A DNA stretch of 64,000 nucleotides from Sphaerisporangium siamense (lineage in GTDB: Bacteria > Actinomycetota > Actinomycetes > Streptosporangiales > Streptosporangiaceae), in the NCBI RefSeq assembly GCF_014205275.1, contig NZ_JACHND010000001.1, forward strand, positions 1,798,001-1,862,000. Reading direction: 5' to 3'. The position numbers and the translations under genes are program-made. Positions 51,606 to 59,179 of this stretch are shown here, piece by piece; position 1 is the stretch's first letter, and every line of letters starts with the position of its first letter. The notes under the pieces were generated by a model, which saw nothing but the letters and a program-made list of their open reading frames with translations, was not told the origin of the DNA and did no database searches.

Positions 51606-52493
51606 GTGGACGTGATCGTCGCGCATGACCGCTCCGAGCTCCTCGCGGCCCGCGCCGCGCTCGGCATCGGCGCGGACGGCGCCTCGGCGCGGCCGGGAGG
51701 TCAGGGCGCCCTCGCCCTGGTGCCGACCATGGGCGCGCTGCACGAGGGGCACCGCGCGCTGATCCGCCTGGCGCGGGAGAGGGCCGAGCACGTCGCGGTG
51801 AGCATCTTCGTCAACCCGCTCCAGTTCGGGCCGAACGAGGATCTCTCCCGCTATCCCCGGACGTTCGACGCCGACCTGGAGGTGTGCGCGGCCGAGGGCG
51901 TGCGCGTGGTCTTCGCGCCCTCCGCCGGCGAGATGTACCTCCCCGACCGCCAGGTCGGCGTCTCGGCCGGCCAGATGGGCACGATCGTGGAGGGCGCGTT
52001 CCGCCCCGGCCACTTCGACGGCGTGCTGACGGTCGTGCTGAAGCTCTTCAACCTGGTCGCGCCGGACGTCGCCGTGTTCGGGCAGAAGGACGCCCAGCAG
52101 CTCGCGCTGATCCGCCGCATGGTCGCCGACCTGAACCTGCCGATCGCGATCGTCGGCGCGCCGACCGTGCGCGAGCCCGACGGGCTGGCCCTGTCCAGCC
52201 GCAACCGCTACCTGTCCGAGGCCGACCGCGGCACGGCCCTGTCGCTGTCGGCGGCGCTGCGCGAGGGCGCGGCGCACAAGCGCCCCAAGGACATCCTGCA
52301 CGCGGCGCACGCCGTCCTGGACGCCGCCGCCGGGGCCGCGCCTCCGCTCGCGCTGGACTACTGCAGCCTGGTCGATCCCGCGACGTTCGCCGCCGTCGGC
52401 GACGGGCACCAGGGGGAGGCGGTCCTCGTCGTGGCGGGACGGGTCGGCGCCACCCGCCTGATCGACAACATGGTGCTCACCCTGGCCCCGTAA
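51606..52493 (+). CDS. panC: pantothenate synthetase
   Basis: 295 residues from a GTG with GGAGG seven bases upstream. It ligates pantoate and beta-alanine with ATP. Motifs: [19 protein letters not shown] with the HxGH nucleotide-binding site, [59 protein letters not shown]. An unusual Gly/Ala-rich loop ([14 protein letters not shown]) is inserted before the first motif. panD, which often follows panC, is missing; the next gene is the nadB-nadC fusion. Confidence 0.96.
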   Translation: MDVIVAHDRSELLAARAALGIGADGASARPGGQGALALVPTMGALHEGHRALIRLARERAEHVAVSIFVNPLQFGPNEDLSRYPRTFDADLEVCAAEGVRVVFAPSAGEMYLPDRQVGVSAGQMGTIVEGAFRPGHFDGVLTVVLKLFNLVAPDVAVFGQKDAQQLALIRRMVADLNLPIAIVGAPTVREPDGLALSSRNRYLSEADRGTALSLSAALREGAAHKRPKDILHAAHAVLDAAAGAAPPLALDYCSLVDPATFAAVGDGHQGEAVLVVAGRVGATRLIDNMVLTLAP

Positions 52494-52586
52494 CGGGAGG
52501 CGCGGCGGGTCGGGTACCTTGGGCTCTCACCTGCGACAACACCGTTCGTCCCACCCCTCTCCGCCCCACCTTCGCCTCATGGTTTA

Positions 52587-52601
52587 TCGTCATCTTGACG
52601 A
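52587..52601. promoter_or_regulatory. 15-bp inverted repeat before nadB-nadC
   Basis: TCGTCATCTTGACGA is a perfect 6+3+6 palindrome 16 bases before the nadB start codon. It is a good candidate operator for a regulator of NAD synthesis, whose gene is not in the window. Confidence 0.5.
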
Positions 52602-52617
52602 AATGAGGGGAGTACCC

Positions 52618-55158
52618 ATGTCCCACCCGCCCATCCCCCGGCGGCTCACCGCACCCGCGCCCGGCTGGACCGCGCGCGCCGACGTCGTCGTCGTCGGGTC
52701 CGGCGTCGCGGGCCTCACCGTGGCCCTGCGCCACGCCGAGCTGGTCCCGGGCGCCAAGGTCCTCGTGGTCACCAAGGACGTGCTCTCCGCCGGATCCACG
52801 CGCTGGGCCCAGGGCGGCATCGCCGCCGTGCTCGACCCGGCGGACTCCCCGGAGGAGCACCTCGACGACACGCTCGTCGCCGGCGTCGGCCTGTGCGACC
52901 TGCCCGCCGTCCGTACCCTCGTCACCGAGGGGCCGCCCGCGCTGCGGCGGCTCATGGCGCGCGGCGCCCGCTTCGACAGGGACCCCGCCGGCGACCTCCA
53001 GCTCACCCGGGAGGGCGGGCACCACCGCAACCGCATCGTCCACGCCGGCGGGGACGCCACCGGCGCCGAGGTCCAGCGCGCCCTGGTCGAGGCCGTGCGC
53101 GCCACGGGCCGTATCGAGATCATCGAGCACGCCCTGGTCCTCGACCTGCTCAAGGACGCCGCGGGCGCCGCCTGCGGGATCACCCTGCACGTCATGGGCG
53201 AGGGCGCGCGCGACGGCGTGGGCGCGGTCCGCGCGGACGCCGTCGTCCTCGCCACCGGAGGCATGGGCCAGGTCTACGCGGCCACCACCAACCCGCTGGT
53301 GTCCACCGGGGACGGCGTGGCGCTCGCCCTGCGCGCCGGCGCGGTCGTGCGCGACCTGGAGTTCGTCCAGTTCCACCCCACGGTGCTCTGGCTCGGCCCC
53401 GACGCCACCGGCCAGCAGCCGCTCGTCTCCGAGGCCGTGCGCGGGGAGGGCGCGGTCCTGCTCGACGCCGCCGGCGAGCGCTTCATGCTCGGCGTCCACG
53501 AGCTCGCCGAGCTCGCGCCCCGCGACGTCGTCGCCAAGGCGATCATGCGCAGGATGCTGGAGACCGGCGCGGAGCACGTCCACCTCGACGCGCGGCACTT
53601 CGGCGAGGAGATGTGGCGCACCCGCTTCCCGACCATCTACGCCGTGTGCCGTGAGCACGGCGTCGACCCCGTCCACGAGCCGATCCCCGTCGCGCCCGCC
53701 GCCCACTACGCCAGCGGCGGCGTCCTCACCGACCCGCACGGCCGCACCAGCGTCCCCGGCCTGTACGCCTGCGGCGAGGTCGCCTGCACCGGCGTGCACG
53801 GGGCCAACCGCCTCGCCTCCAACTCCCTGCTGGAGGGCCTGGTCTTCGCCGAGCGCATCGCGGCCGACCTCGCCGCCACGCGGTGGGCCCCCGGCGAGCC
53901 GGTGGACGACGGCCGCCCCTCCGGGCTCGTCGACCCCCGGGCGCGGGCGCGCGTCCAGGGACGGATGAGCGCGGGCGCGGGCGTCCTGCGCGGCGCGGAG
54001 AGCCTGTCGGAGGTCGCCAGGGGCCTGCTGGACGCCCGCTGGACCCCGGTGGCCGTGGAACCCTGCATGGAGGCCTGGGAGGCCACCAACCTGCTCACCG
54101 TGGCCACCGCGCTCGTCGCGGCGGCCGGCGCCCGCGAGGAGACCCGCGGCTCCCACTGGCGCGAGGATTTTCCCGAGCGAGACGACGCCCGATGGCTGGG
54201 GCACCTGGACGTGACCCTGGGCGAGGAAGGACCGACCATGACCTATCGGCGGCACGACGACGGCCGGGCGGCGAGCGCGCTCGGCGAGCACCTGGAGGCC
54301 GACCTCGCGCTGGCGGGCCTCGACCCCGAGGCGGTGGCCGCGGTGGTCGCCGCCGCCCTCGCCGAGGACCTCGCGGAGGCGGGCGACGTCACCACGATCG
54401 CCACCGTCCCCGCCGGCAGGACGGCCGTCGCCGACGTCGTGGCCCGCGCCGACGGCGTGGTGGCCGGCCTGCCCGTCGCCGAGGCCGTGTTCGCCGCCGC
54501 CTCCTCGGGACGGCTGAGCGCCGAGCGTCACGTGAAGGACGGCGAGCGGGTGGCGCGCGGCGACGTGCTGATGACGGTCACCGGCCCGGCCCGCGACCTG
54601 CTGACCGCCGAGCGCACCGCGCTCAACCTGGTCACCCACCTGTCGGGGATCGCCACGCTGACCCACCGCTGGGTGCGGGCCGTGGACGGCGCCAAGGCCC
54701 GGGTGCGGGACACCCGCAAGACCCTCGCGGGGCTGCGCGCCCTGGAGAAGTACGCCGTCAGGTGCGGCGGCGGGACCAACCACAGAATGTCCCTTTCGGA
54801 CGCGGCCTTGATCAAGGACAATCACGTGGTGGCGGCGGGTGGGGTCGCCGAGGCGTTCCGCGCGGTACGGCAGGCGTACCCCGGACTGCCGATCGAGGTG
54901 GAGATCGACCGGATCGACCAGCTCGAACCCGTGCTGGCGGAAGGGGCGGAGGAGATCCTGCTGGACAACTTCACCGTCGAGGACCTGGCGCTGGCCGTAC
55001 GCCTGGTGGACGGCAGGGCGCGCCTGGAGGCCAGCGGCGGTCTCACGCTGGAATCCGCGCGTGAGGTGGCCGAAACCGGTGTTGACTACCTAGCCGTGGG
55101 GGCTCTGACCCACTCCGCCCCCGCACTCGACCTCGCTCTGGACCTTCGGGGGGCTTGA
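52618..55158 (+). CDS. nadB-nadC: bifunctional L-aspartate oxidase/nicotinate-nucleotide pyrophosphorylase (NadB-NadC fusion)
   Basis: 846 residues in one uninterrupted frame from an ATG with GGGGAG six bases upstream. Residues 1-540 are NadB: FAD motif VVVGSGVAGLTVALRH, STRWAQGGIAAVL, the REGGHHRNRIVHAGGDATG segment, EFVQFHPTVLW and the ACTGVHGANRLASNSLLEGL active-site region. From about 560 the chain is NadC: LAEDLAEAGDVTT, RTALNLVTHLSGIAT, the phosphate-binding VRDTRKTLAGLRALEKYAVRCGGGTNHR-type segment, DNHVVAAGG and LLDNFTVEDL. The usual Pro of the Lys-Thr-x-Pro-Gly-Leu-Arg motif is Ala. An internal ATG at 54238 with AAGGA six bases upstream could give free NadC. Fusion would channel iminoaspartate-derived quinolinate, although NadA is not present. 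Confidence 0.9.
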   Translation: MSHPPIPRRLTAPAPGWTARADVVVVGSGVAGLTVALRHAELVPGAKVLVVTKDVLSAGSTRWAQGGIAAVLDPADSPEEHLDDTLVAGVGLCDLPAVRTLVTEGPPALRRLMARGARFDRDPAGDLQLTREGGHHRNRIVHAGGDATGAEVQRALVEAVRATGRIEIIEHALVLDLLKDAAGAACGITLHVMGEGARDGVGAVRADAVVLATGGMGQVYAATTNPLVSTGDGVALALRAGAVVRDLEFVQFHPTVLWLGPDATGQQPLVSEAVRGEGAVLLDAAGERFMLGVHELAELAPRDVVAKAIMRRMLETGAEHVHLDARHFGEEMWRTRFPTIYAVCREHGVDPVHEPIPVAPAAHYASGGVLTDPHGRTSVPGLYACGEVACTGVHGANRLASNSLLEGLVFAERIAADLAATRWAPGEPVDDGRPSGLVDPRARARVQGRMSAGAGVLRGAESLSEVARGLLDARWTPVAVEPCMEAWEATNLLTVATALVAAAGAREETRGSHWREDFPERDDARWLGHLDVTLGEEGPTMTYRRHDDGRAASALGEHLEADLALAGLDPEAVAAVVAAALAEDLAEAGDVTTIATVPAGRTAVADVVARADGVVAGLPVAEAVFAAASSGRLSAERHVKDGERVARGDVLMTVTGPARDLLTAERTALNLVTHLSGIATLTHRWVRAVDGAKARVRDTRKTLAGLRALEKYAVRCGGGTNHRMSLSDAALIKDNHVVAAGGVAEAFRAVRQAYPGLPIEVEIDRIDQLEPVLAEGAEEILLDNFTVEDLALAVRLVDGRARLEASGGLTLESAREVAETGVDYLAVGALTHSAPALDLALDLRGA

Positions 55159-55940
55159 TGCTGCTCACGATCGACGTCGGCAACACCCACACCGTGCTGG
55201 GACTCTTCGAGGGCGAAGAGGTCATCGAGCACTGGCGCCTCGCCACCGACGCGCGGCGCACCGCCGACGAGATCGCGGTCGTCCTGCAGGGGCTGCTCGG
55301 CCAGAGCCCCCTGCTCAAGGGCGCCGACATCAGCGGCATCGCCATCTGCTCCACCGTCCCGTCCGTGCTCAACGAGATGCGCGAGATGTGCCGGCGTTAT
55401 TACGGCGACGTGAACGCCGTCATCGTCGAGCCGGGCGTGCGCACCGGCGTCCCGGTGCGCATGGACAACCCCAAGGAGGTCGGCAGCGACCGCATCGTCA
55501 ACGCGCTCGCCGCCATCACCCTCTACGGCGGTCCCTGCGTGATCGTCGACTTCGGCACCGCGACGTCCTTCGACGCGGTTTCGGCCAAGGGCGAGTACGT
55601 CGGGTCCGTCACCGCCCCGGGGATCGACATCTCCGTGGACGCCCTGGCCGCGGCGGGCGCGCAGCTTCACAAGGTGGAGCTGGTGCGCCCCCGCTCGGTG
55701 ATCGCCAAGAACACCGTGGAGGCCCTGCAGGCGGGCATCATCTACGGCTTCGCCGGCCAGGTGGACGGCATCGTCGAGCGCATGGCCCCCGAGCTGGCCG
55801 CCGACCCCGACGACGTCACGGTCGTGGCCACCGGCTCGCTCGCCTCTCCCGTCGTGGACGAGGCCCGTTCGATCGACGTGCACGAGCCGTGGCTGACGCT
55901 CATCGGCCTGCGGCTGATCTACAACCGCAACACCAACTGA
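55158..55940 (+). CDS. coaX: type III pantothenate kinase
   Basis: 260 residues starting at an ATG whose first base is the last base of the nadC stop (TGATG), so it is translationally coupled. It phosphorylates pantothenate, the first step of coenzyme A synthesis. Motifs are LTIDVGNTHTVLGLF at the start, GSDRIVNALAAITLYG, VIVDFGTATSFDAVSAKGEYVG and the closing LTLIGLRLIYNRN. Type III kinases need a monovalent cation and are not inhibited by CoA. With panC it forms the CoA branch of this NAD/CoA cluster. Confidence 0.97.
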   Translation: MLLTIDVGNTHTVLGLFEGEEVIEHWRLATDARRTADEIAVVLQGLLGQSPLLKGADISGIAICSTVPSVLNEMREMCRRYYGDVNAVIVEPGVRTGVPVRMDNPKEVGSDRIVNALAAITLYGGPCVIVDFGTATSFDAVSAKGEYVGSVTAPGIDISVDALAAAGAQLHKVELVRPRSVIAKNTVEALQAGIIYGFAGQVDGIVERMAPELAADPDDVTVVATGSLASPVVDEARSIDVHEPWLTLIGLRLIYNRNTN

Positions 55941-55953
55941 CGTTCCGCCCCAC

Positions 55954-55983
55954 GCGCCCCGGCCTTCCGGCGCGGCCGGGCGC
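55954..55983 (+). terminator. hairpin after coaX
   Basis: GCGCCCCGGCC at 55954-55964 pairs with GGCCGGGCGC at 55974-55983 with one bulged C and a nine-base loop, fourteen bases after the coaX stop. Confidence 0.6.
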
Positions 55984-56572
55984 GCCCCGCATGGGATTCG
56001 ACGCGTCGAAGACGCTTTCGGTCGGTCGCGCGCAGATAACGAAGACCAGTCCGTTCGCGGCGTGCCGATGACGCGCGCGTGATGGCCGGCCGCCCGGCGG
56101 AGATCCATATCGCAGCCGCGCCGCGGCGCCGCCTGCAGATTACGCCGCCCGTGGCCCATGCCGGGAATGCCCCCGTGACACCGCGCGCACGCGGCCGTGT
56201 CCAGCCGAAAATGATGGGAAAGGGCCTGTGATTTCACGCGAAATTATGGCTGGAGAGGCGTTGATCTTATATGCCTGGCATGGGGCGATCCGGGGTGTCC
56301 TGCCCGCCGACCTGCCGTGAACCGGCGCCACGGGGTCTCCGCCGCGTCCCGGCGCCGGTGCCGTCCATGATCGTCTTGCGGCTCGGCCTGCGGCTATGGG
56401 TTCGCGAACATGTCATGAGTAGTTCACATATGCACAGGTATGTCAATCGTAGCGGTAACGACTATGCGGGGCCGGTGCTTGACGACCTTTGAACGTGGCG
56501 TTTACCGTTCCTGACGGGCGGGCTAGAAGCATTCGAGTATGTTGCCGAGTTCGTCGTGGGGGAGGACACCCG
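55984..56572. other. gene-free region before the LuxR-type gene
   Basis: About 590 bases without a supportable gene. The second half (from about 56200) is distinctly less G+C-rich, with stretches such as ATTATGG and CTTATATG, and probably holds the promoter of the small regulator. No RNA family or operator was recognised. Confidence 0.4.
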
Positions 56573-56821
56573 ATGGCGTATCCGGATCTGGTTTCCCGAG
56601 GGAATGACATTCACCCGGGATCAGACGGCGTGGGATTGAGCGACGATGATCTTCTATTGCTCGCCGAACTGGCCAAGGGCGTCACCGTCGACCGTGTCGG
56701 CCGGCGGCTGGACGTCAGCGGCAGGACGGTCCGGCGCCGCCTCCGGGGCATCTGCGACCGCATCGGCGTGGCCACCGCCATCGAGGCCGTGGCCTGGGCG
56801 GCGCGGCGGCGGCTGATCTAG
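56573..56821 (+). CDS. small LuxR-type HTH regulator
   Basis: 82 residues from an ATG with GGAGGA seven bases upstream. Residues 27-80 make a GerE/LuxR helix-turn-helix: LSDDDLLLLAELAKGVTVDRVGRRLDVSGRTVRRRLRGICDRIGVATAIEAVAWAARRRL (described; the recognition helix is SGRTVRRRLRGICDRIG). There is no sensor or receiver domain, so it is a stand-alone DNA-binding protein, with a short acidic N-terminus. It resembles the LuxR-like single-domain regulators found in sporulating actinomycetes. It is convergent with the NlpC/P60 gene. The target is unknown. Confidence 0.85.
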   Translation: MAYPDLVSRGNDIHPGSDGVGLSDDDLLLLAELAKGVTVDRVGRRLDVSGRTVRRRLRGICDRIGVATAIEAVAWAARRRLI

Positions 56822-56863
56822 CCCCCGGTCGCCGGCCCGCCCGCGTTCCCGCGCGTCGCCGTG

Positions 56864-57937
56864 TCAGTCGGCGATGCGCACGGCCCCGGCGAACGGACGG
56901 TTGCCGAGCGGGGCGACCCTCACCACGTCACCTGTGCGCGGGGCGTGCACCATCATGCCGCCGCCGATGTAGATGCCGACGTGGTGCAGGTCGCTGTAGA
57001 AGAAGACCAGGTCACCCGGGCGCATATCCTCACGCGAGACGTGGGTGCCCGCGGTCCACTGGTCGCCGGTGTAGTGCGGCAGGCTGATGCCCACCTTCTG
57101 GTAGGCCCACATCACCAGGCCGGAGCAGTCGAAGGTGCTCGGGCCGGCGGCGCCCCAGACGTACGGCCTGAGCTGCTGGGTCAGCGCCCACTTGGTGGCC
57201 TCGGCGGCCTTGCCGGTCCCCGGGATCGGGATGTCGATGCGGGTGGCCCTGCCGCCCGGCTGGCCGGCCTGCGCGAGGGCGCGCTTGAACAGCGAGCTCT
57301 CGGTCTTGGCGATCAGACCACGGATCTTGTCGCGCTGGGTGGACAGGCTGGACACCAGCTTCTTGACCTCGGCCTCGCGCGCCTTGGCGCCCGCCTTCGC
57401 GCGCTCGGCGATCTGCATGGCCTTGGTGATCTGCGCGACCTCCTCGCCCTGTTGCAACTGCAGGGCGTAGGTGGTCGCCGCGCGGTCCAGATAGCCGTCA
57501 GGATCGCCGGACATGGCCAGGGCCAGGGAGGAGCCCACCCCGCCGGTCATGTAGGCGTCCTGGGCGAGCAGGCCCGCCCTGCGGCGCTTCTCCTCAAGGT
57601 CGGCCTGGCTCTTGGTGAGCGTCTTCTTCGCCAGGTCCGCCGAGCGCTGGGCCTGCTTGAGCCGCTCCTTCTGGCCGTTGTACTGCTCGGTGAGCGACTC
57701 GATCTGGTTGTACAGGTCCTCGACCTGCTTCTTGAGCTGGGTGAGGCTCGGTTTGGGCTCGGCGGTCGCCGCCACGAGCGGGGAGCCGAAGGTGAGCACC
57801 GTCAGGGCGGTGGCGATGAGCGCGATGCGGCGTGGCAGCCGCCTGGGGATCGCGCCGGCGAGCCGGGCACGCGTCGTGTGTTCGCGGGGGCGGGCGTGCC
57901 TGCCCGCACTCTTTCCAGGCGTGCGCCTAGGCTGCAC
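56864..57937 (-). CDS. secreted NlpC/P60 peptidoglycan hydrolase under c-di-AMP riboswitch
   Basis: 357 residues from a GTG with GGAG seven bases upstream. A signal peptide (basic start, hydrophobic run about 39-58) directs export. Residues 64-220 form a long coiled coil rich in Gln, Lys and Glu (LTQLKKQVEDLYNQIESLTEQYNGQKERLKQ, segment), as in RipA-like hydrolases. The C-terminal NlpC/P60 domain has the catalytic Cys in STFDCSGLVMW near 270 and the His in LHHVGIYIGGG near 318. Such enzymes cut peptidoglycan stem peptides at cell division or germination. The upstream RNA is a ydaO-yuaA riboswitch, so expression follows c-di-AMP. Confidence 0.92.
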   Translation of the reverse strand: MQPRRTPGKSAGRHARPREHTTRARLAGAIPRRLPRRIALIATALTVLTFGSPLVAATAEPKPSLTQLKKQVEDLYNQIESLTEQYNGQKERLKQAQRSADLAKKTLTKSQADLEEKRRRAGLLAQDAYMTGGVGSSLALAMSGDPDGYLDRAATTYALQLQQGEEVAQITKAMQIAERAKAGAKAREAEVKKLVSSLSTQRDKIRGLIAKTESSLFKRALAQAGQPGGRATRIDIPIPGTGKAAEATKWALTQQLRPYVWGAAGPSTFDCSGLVMWAYQKVGISLPHYTGDQWTAGTHVSREDMRPGDLVFFYSDLHHVGIYIGGGMMVHAPRTGDVVRVAPLGNRPFAGAVRIAD

Positions 57938-57956
57938 CAACGAGCTCCTCTCCTCG

Positions 57957-58140
57957 GCCGCTTACCGGGTTAGCTGACGGGTTCGGGCCGGAGCAGCCCT
58001 ACCGAGTTCGCGATCATGGAGAACTCCATGCCTCCCTCTCGGATTCACCCCAGGAACAACGGCTCGCACGGTCGGGGCCCGTGCGCCGGTTGGGTCCCCG
58101 GCTCCCTGCCGCACGGGGACGCGGCCGGGATTAGGCGGCG
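57957..58140 (-). ncRNA. ydaO-yuaA (cyclic di-AMP) riboswitch
   Basis: On the minus strand the RNA starts CGCCGCCTAATCCCGG and runs through AGCCGGGGACCCAACCGGC, TGGGGTGAATCC, GGTAGGGCTGCTCCGG, CCCGAACCCGTCAGCTAACC and GGTAAGCGGCC. These are the conserved blocks of the ydaO-yuaA family in order. It sits between the promoter at 58178-58206 and the NlpC/P60 gene. In actinomycetes this riboswitch commonly controls wall hydrolases of the Rpf and NlpC/P60 types and switches them off when c-di-AMP is high. Boundaries are approximate. Confidence 0.93.
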
Positions 58141-58177
58141 CGGCCATCGCGGGGGCGATGACCGGCATCGACGCTGG

Positions 58178-58206
58178 ACACTAGTGCAGCGCGGGTTCCT
58201 GCTCAA
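58178..58206 (-). promoter_or_regulatory. promoter of the c-di-AMP riboswitch RNA
   Basis: On the minus strand TTGAGC (58201-58206) and TAGTGT (58178-58183) are separated by 17 bases, a good vegetative -35/-10 pair about 40 bases before the riboswitch body. Confidence 0.65.
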
Positions 58207-58230
58207 CCAGAACTGCGGATTCTGTTGAGC
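58201..58230. repeat. inverted repeat overlapping the riboswitch -35 box
   Basis: GCTCAA plus CAGAA on the left (58201-58212, with one extra C at 58207) pair with TTCTGTTGAGC on the right (58220-58230) around a seven-base spacer. The left arm is the -35 box of the riboswitch promoter. It could be an operator, or a hairpin in a transcript from further upstream. Confidence 0.55.
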
Positions 58231-58518
58231 TTTCACAACTGAGGTGTCACAGGACGATCACGCTCGAACCGCTGACCGACCCACTTTACCGTGCGTTTAC
58301 GGCACTTTGCCCTCGCCTTGGCGACGGCGCCCGCAGGTGGGCGACTGTGCGGAACCTCAAACGATGCCCTGGTGGACCCCATGGACATCAAGTGTGCGCA
58401 ACCTCACCTCCGGCCACCTGAGTGCGCACGCGTCCCCGGTTTCGGACCGTCCGTTATGTGCGGCGGCGGAACGGCGCGGCAGCCGGGCCGCTCGCCGGGG
58501 CGGATACGCTGGCGCTTC

Positions 58519-59091
58519 ATGGAGCAGGTCGTGGAGTTCGTGCCGTCCGGCGGCACGCTCGTGGTGCGACGCGCCCGCACGCCCGACGTCCGGCGCATCA
58601 GGCGCCTGGTCGACGCGTACTCCGGCGACGGCCCCCGTCTGCTGCGCAAATCGACCGCCACCCTTTATGAGGACGTCCAGGAGTTCTGGGTGGCCGAGCG
58701 GGACGGCGTGGTGGTGGGCTGCGGCGCCCTCCATGTCCTCTGGGAGGATCTCGCCGAGATCCGCACCGTCGCGGTCGACGACTCCTGCCGCGGCCTGGGC
58801 ATCGGGCATATGATCGTCTCCGCGCTCATCGAGGCGGCGCGCGAACTCGGGTTGCGGCGGGTGTTCTGCCTGACATTCGAGGTGGAATTCTTCGCCAAGC
58901 ATGGGTTCATCCCGATCCAGGGCACTCCGGTCTCTCCTGAGGTGTACGCCGAGTTGCTCGACTCCTACGATGAGGGCGTAGCCGAGTTTCTCGATCTTGA
59001 ACATGTCAAGCCCAACACCCTCGGCAACACGCGCATGCTTCTCCATTTGGTCCCACGCTCTGACCAGCGTGGTGACCCGGTGGAAAGGTGA
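58519..59091 (+). CDS. argA: amino-acid N-acetyltransferase (ArgA-like, GNAT)
   Basis: 190 residues. A GNAT domain spans most of the chain: VVRRARTPDVRRIRRLVDAYSGDG, LYEDVQEFWVAERDGVVVGCGALHVLWEDLAEIRTVAVD and the acetyl-CoA-binding SCRGLGIGHMIVSALIEAARELG, then LRRVFCLTFEVEFFAKHGF (segments). This pattern is that of actinobacterial ArgA-type acetyltransferases, which acetylate glutamate or glutamine at the start of arginine synthesis. The C-terminal region of about 60 residues after the GNAT domain is typical. TACGCT lies eight bases before the ATG, so the mRNA may be leaderless. About 280 bases upstream carry no gene. Confidence 0.88.
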   Translation: MEQVVEFVPSGGTLVVRRARTPDVRRIRRLVDAYSGDGPRLLRKSTATLYEDVQEFWVAERDGVVVGCGALHVLWEDLAEIRTVAVDDSCRGLGIGHMIVSALIEAARELGLRRVFCLTFEVEFFAKHGFIPIQGTPVSPEVYAELLDSYDEGVAEFLDLEHVKPNTLGNTRMLLHLVPRSDQRGDPVER

Positions 59092-59129
59092 CTGTTGATG
59101 CCGCTGTCGCTACGTTGGGCAACACCACA

Positions 59130-59157
59130 GCATGCGTGTCTTACATATGTCGCATGC
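59130..59157. promoter_or_regulatory. inverted repeat upstream of the RDD gene
   Basis: GCATGCG (59130-59136) and CGCATGC (59151-59157) form an exact inverted repeat 14 bases apart around an AT-rich TTACATATGT, 23 bases before the start codon. It may be an operator over the promoter. Confidence 0.45.
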
Positions 59158-59179
59158 GAAGCCGAAGTGAGGTGACACG

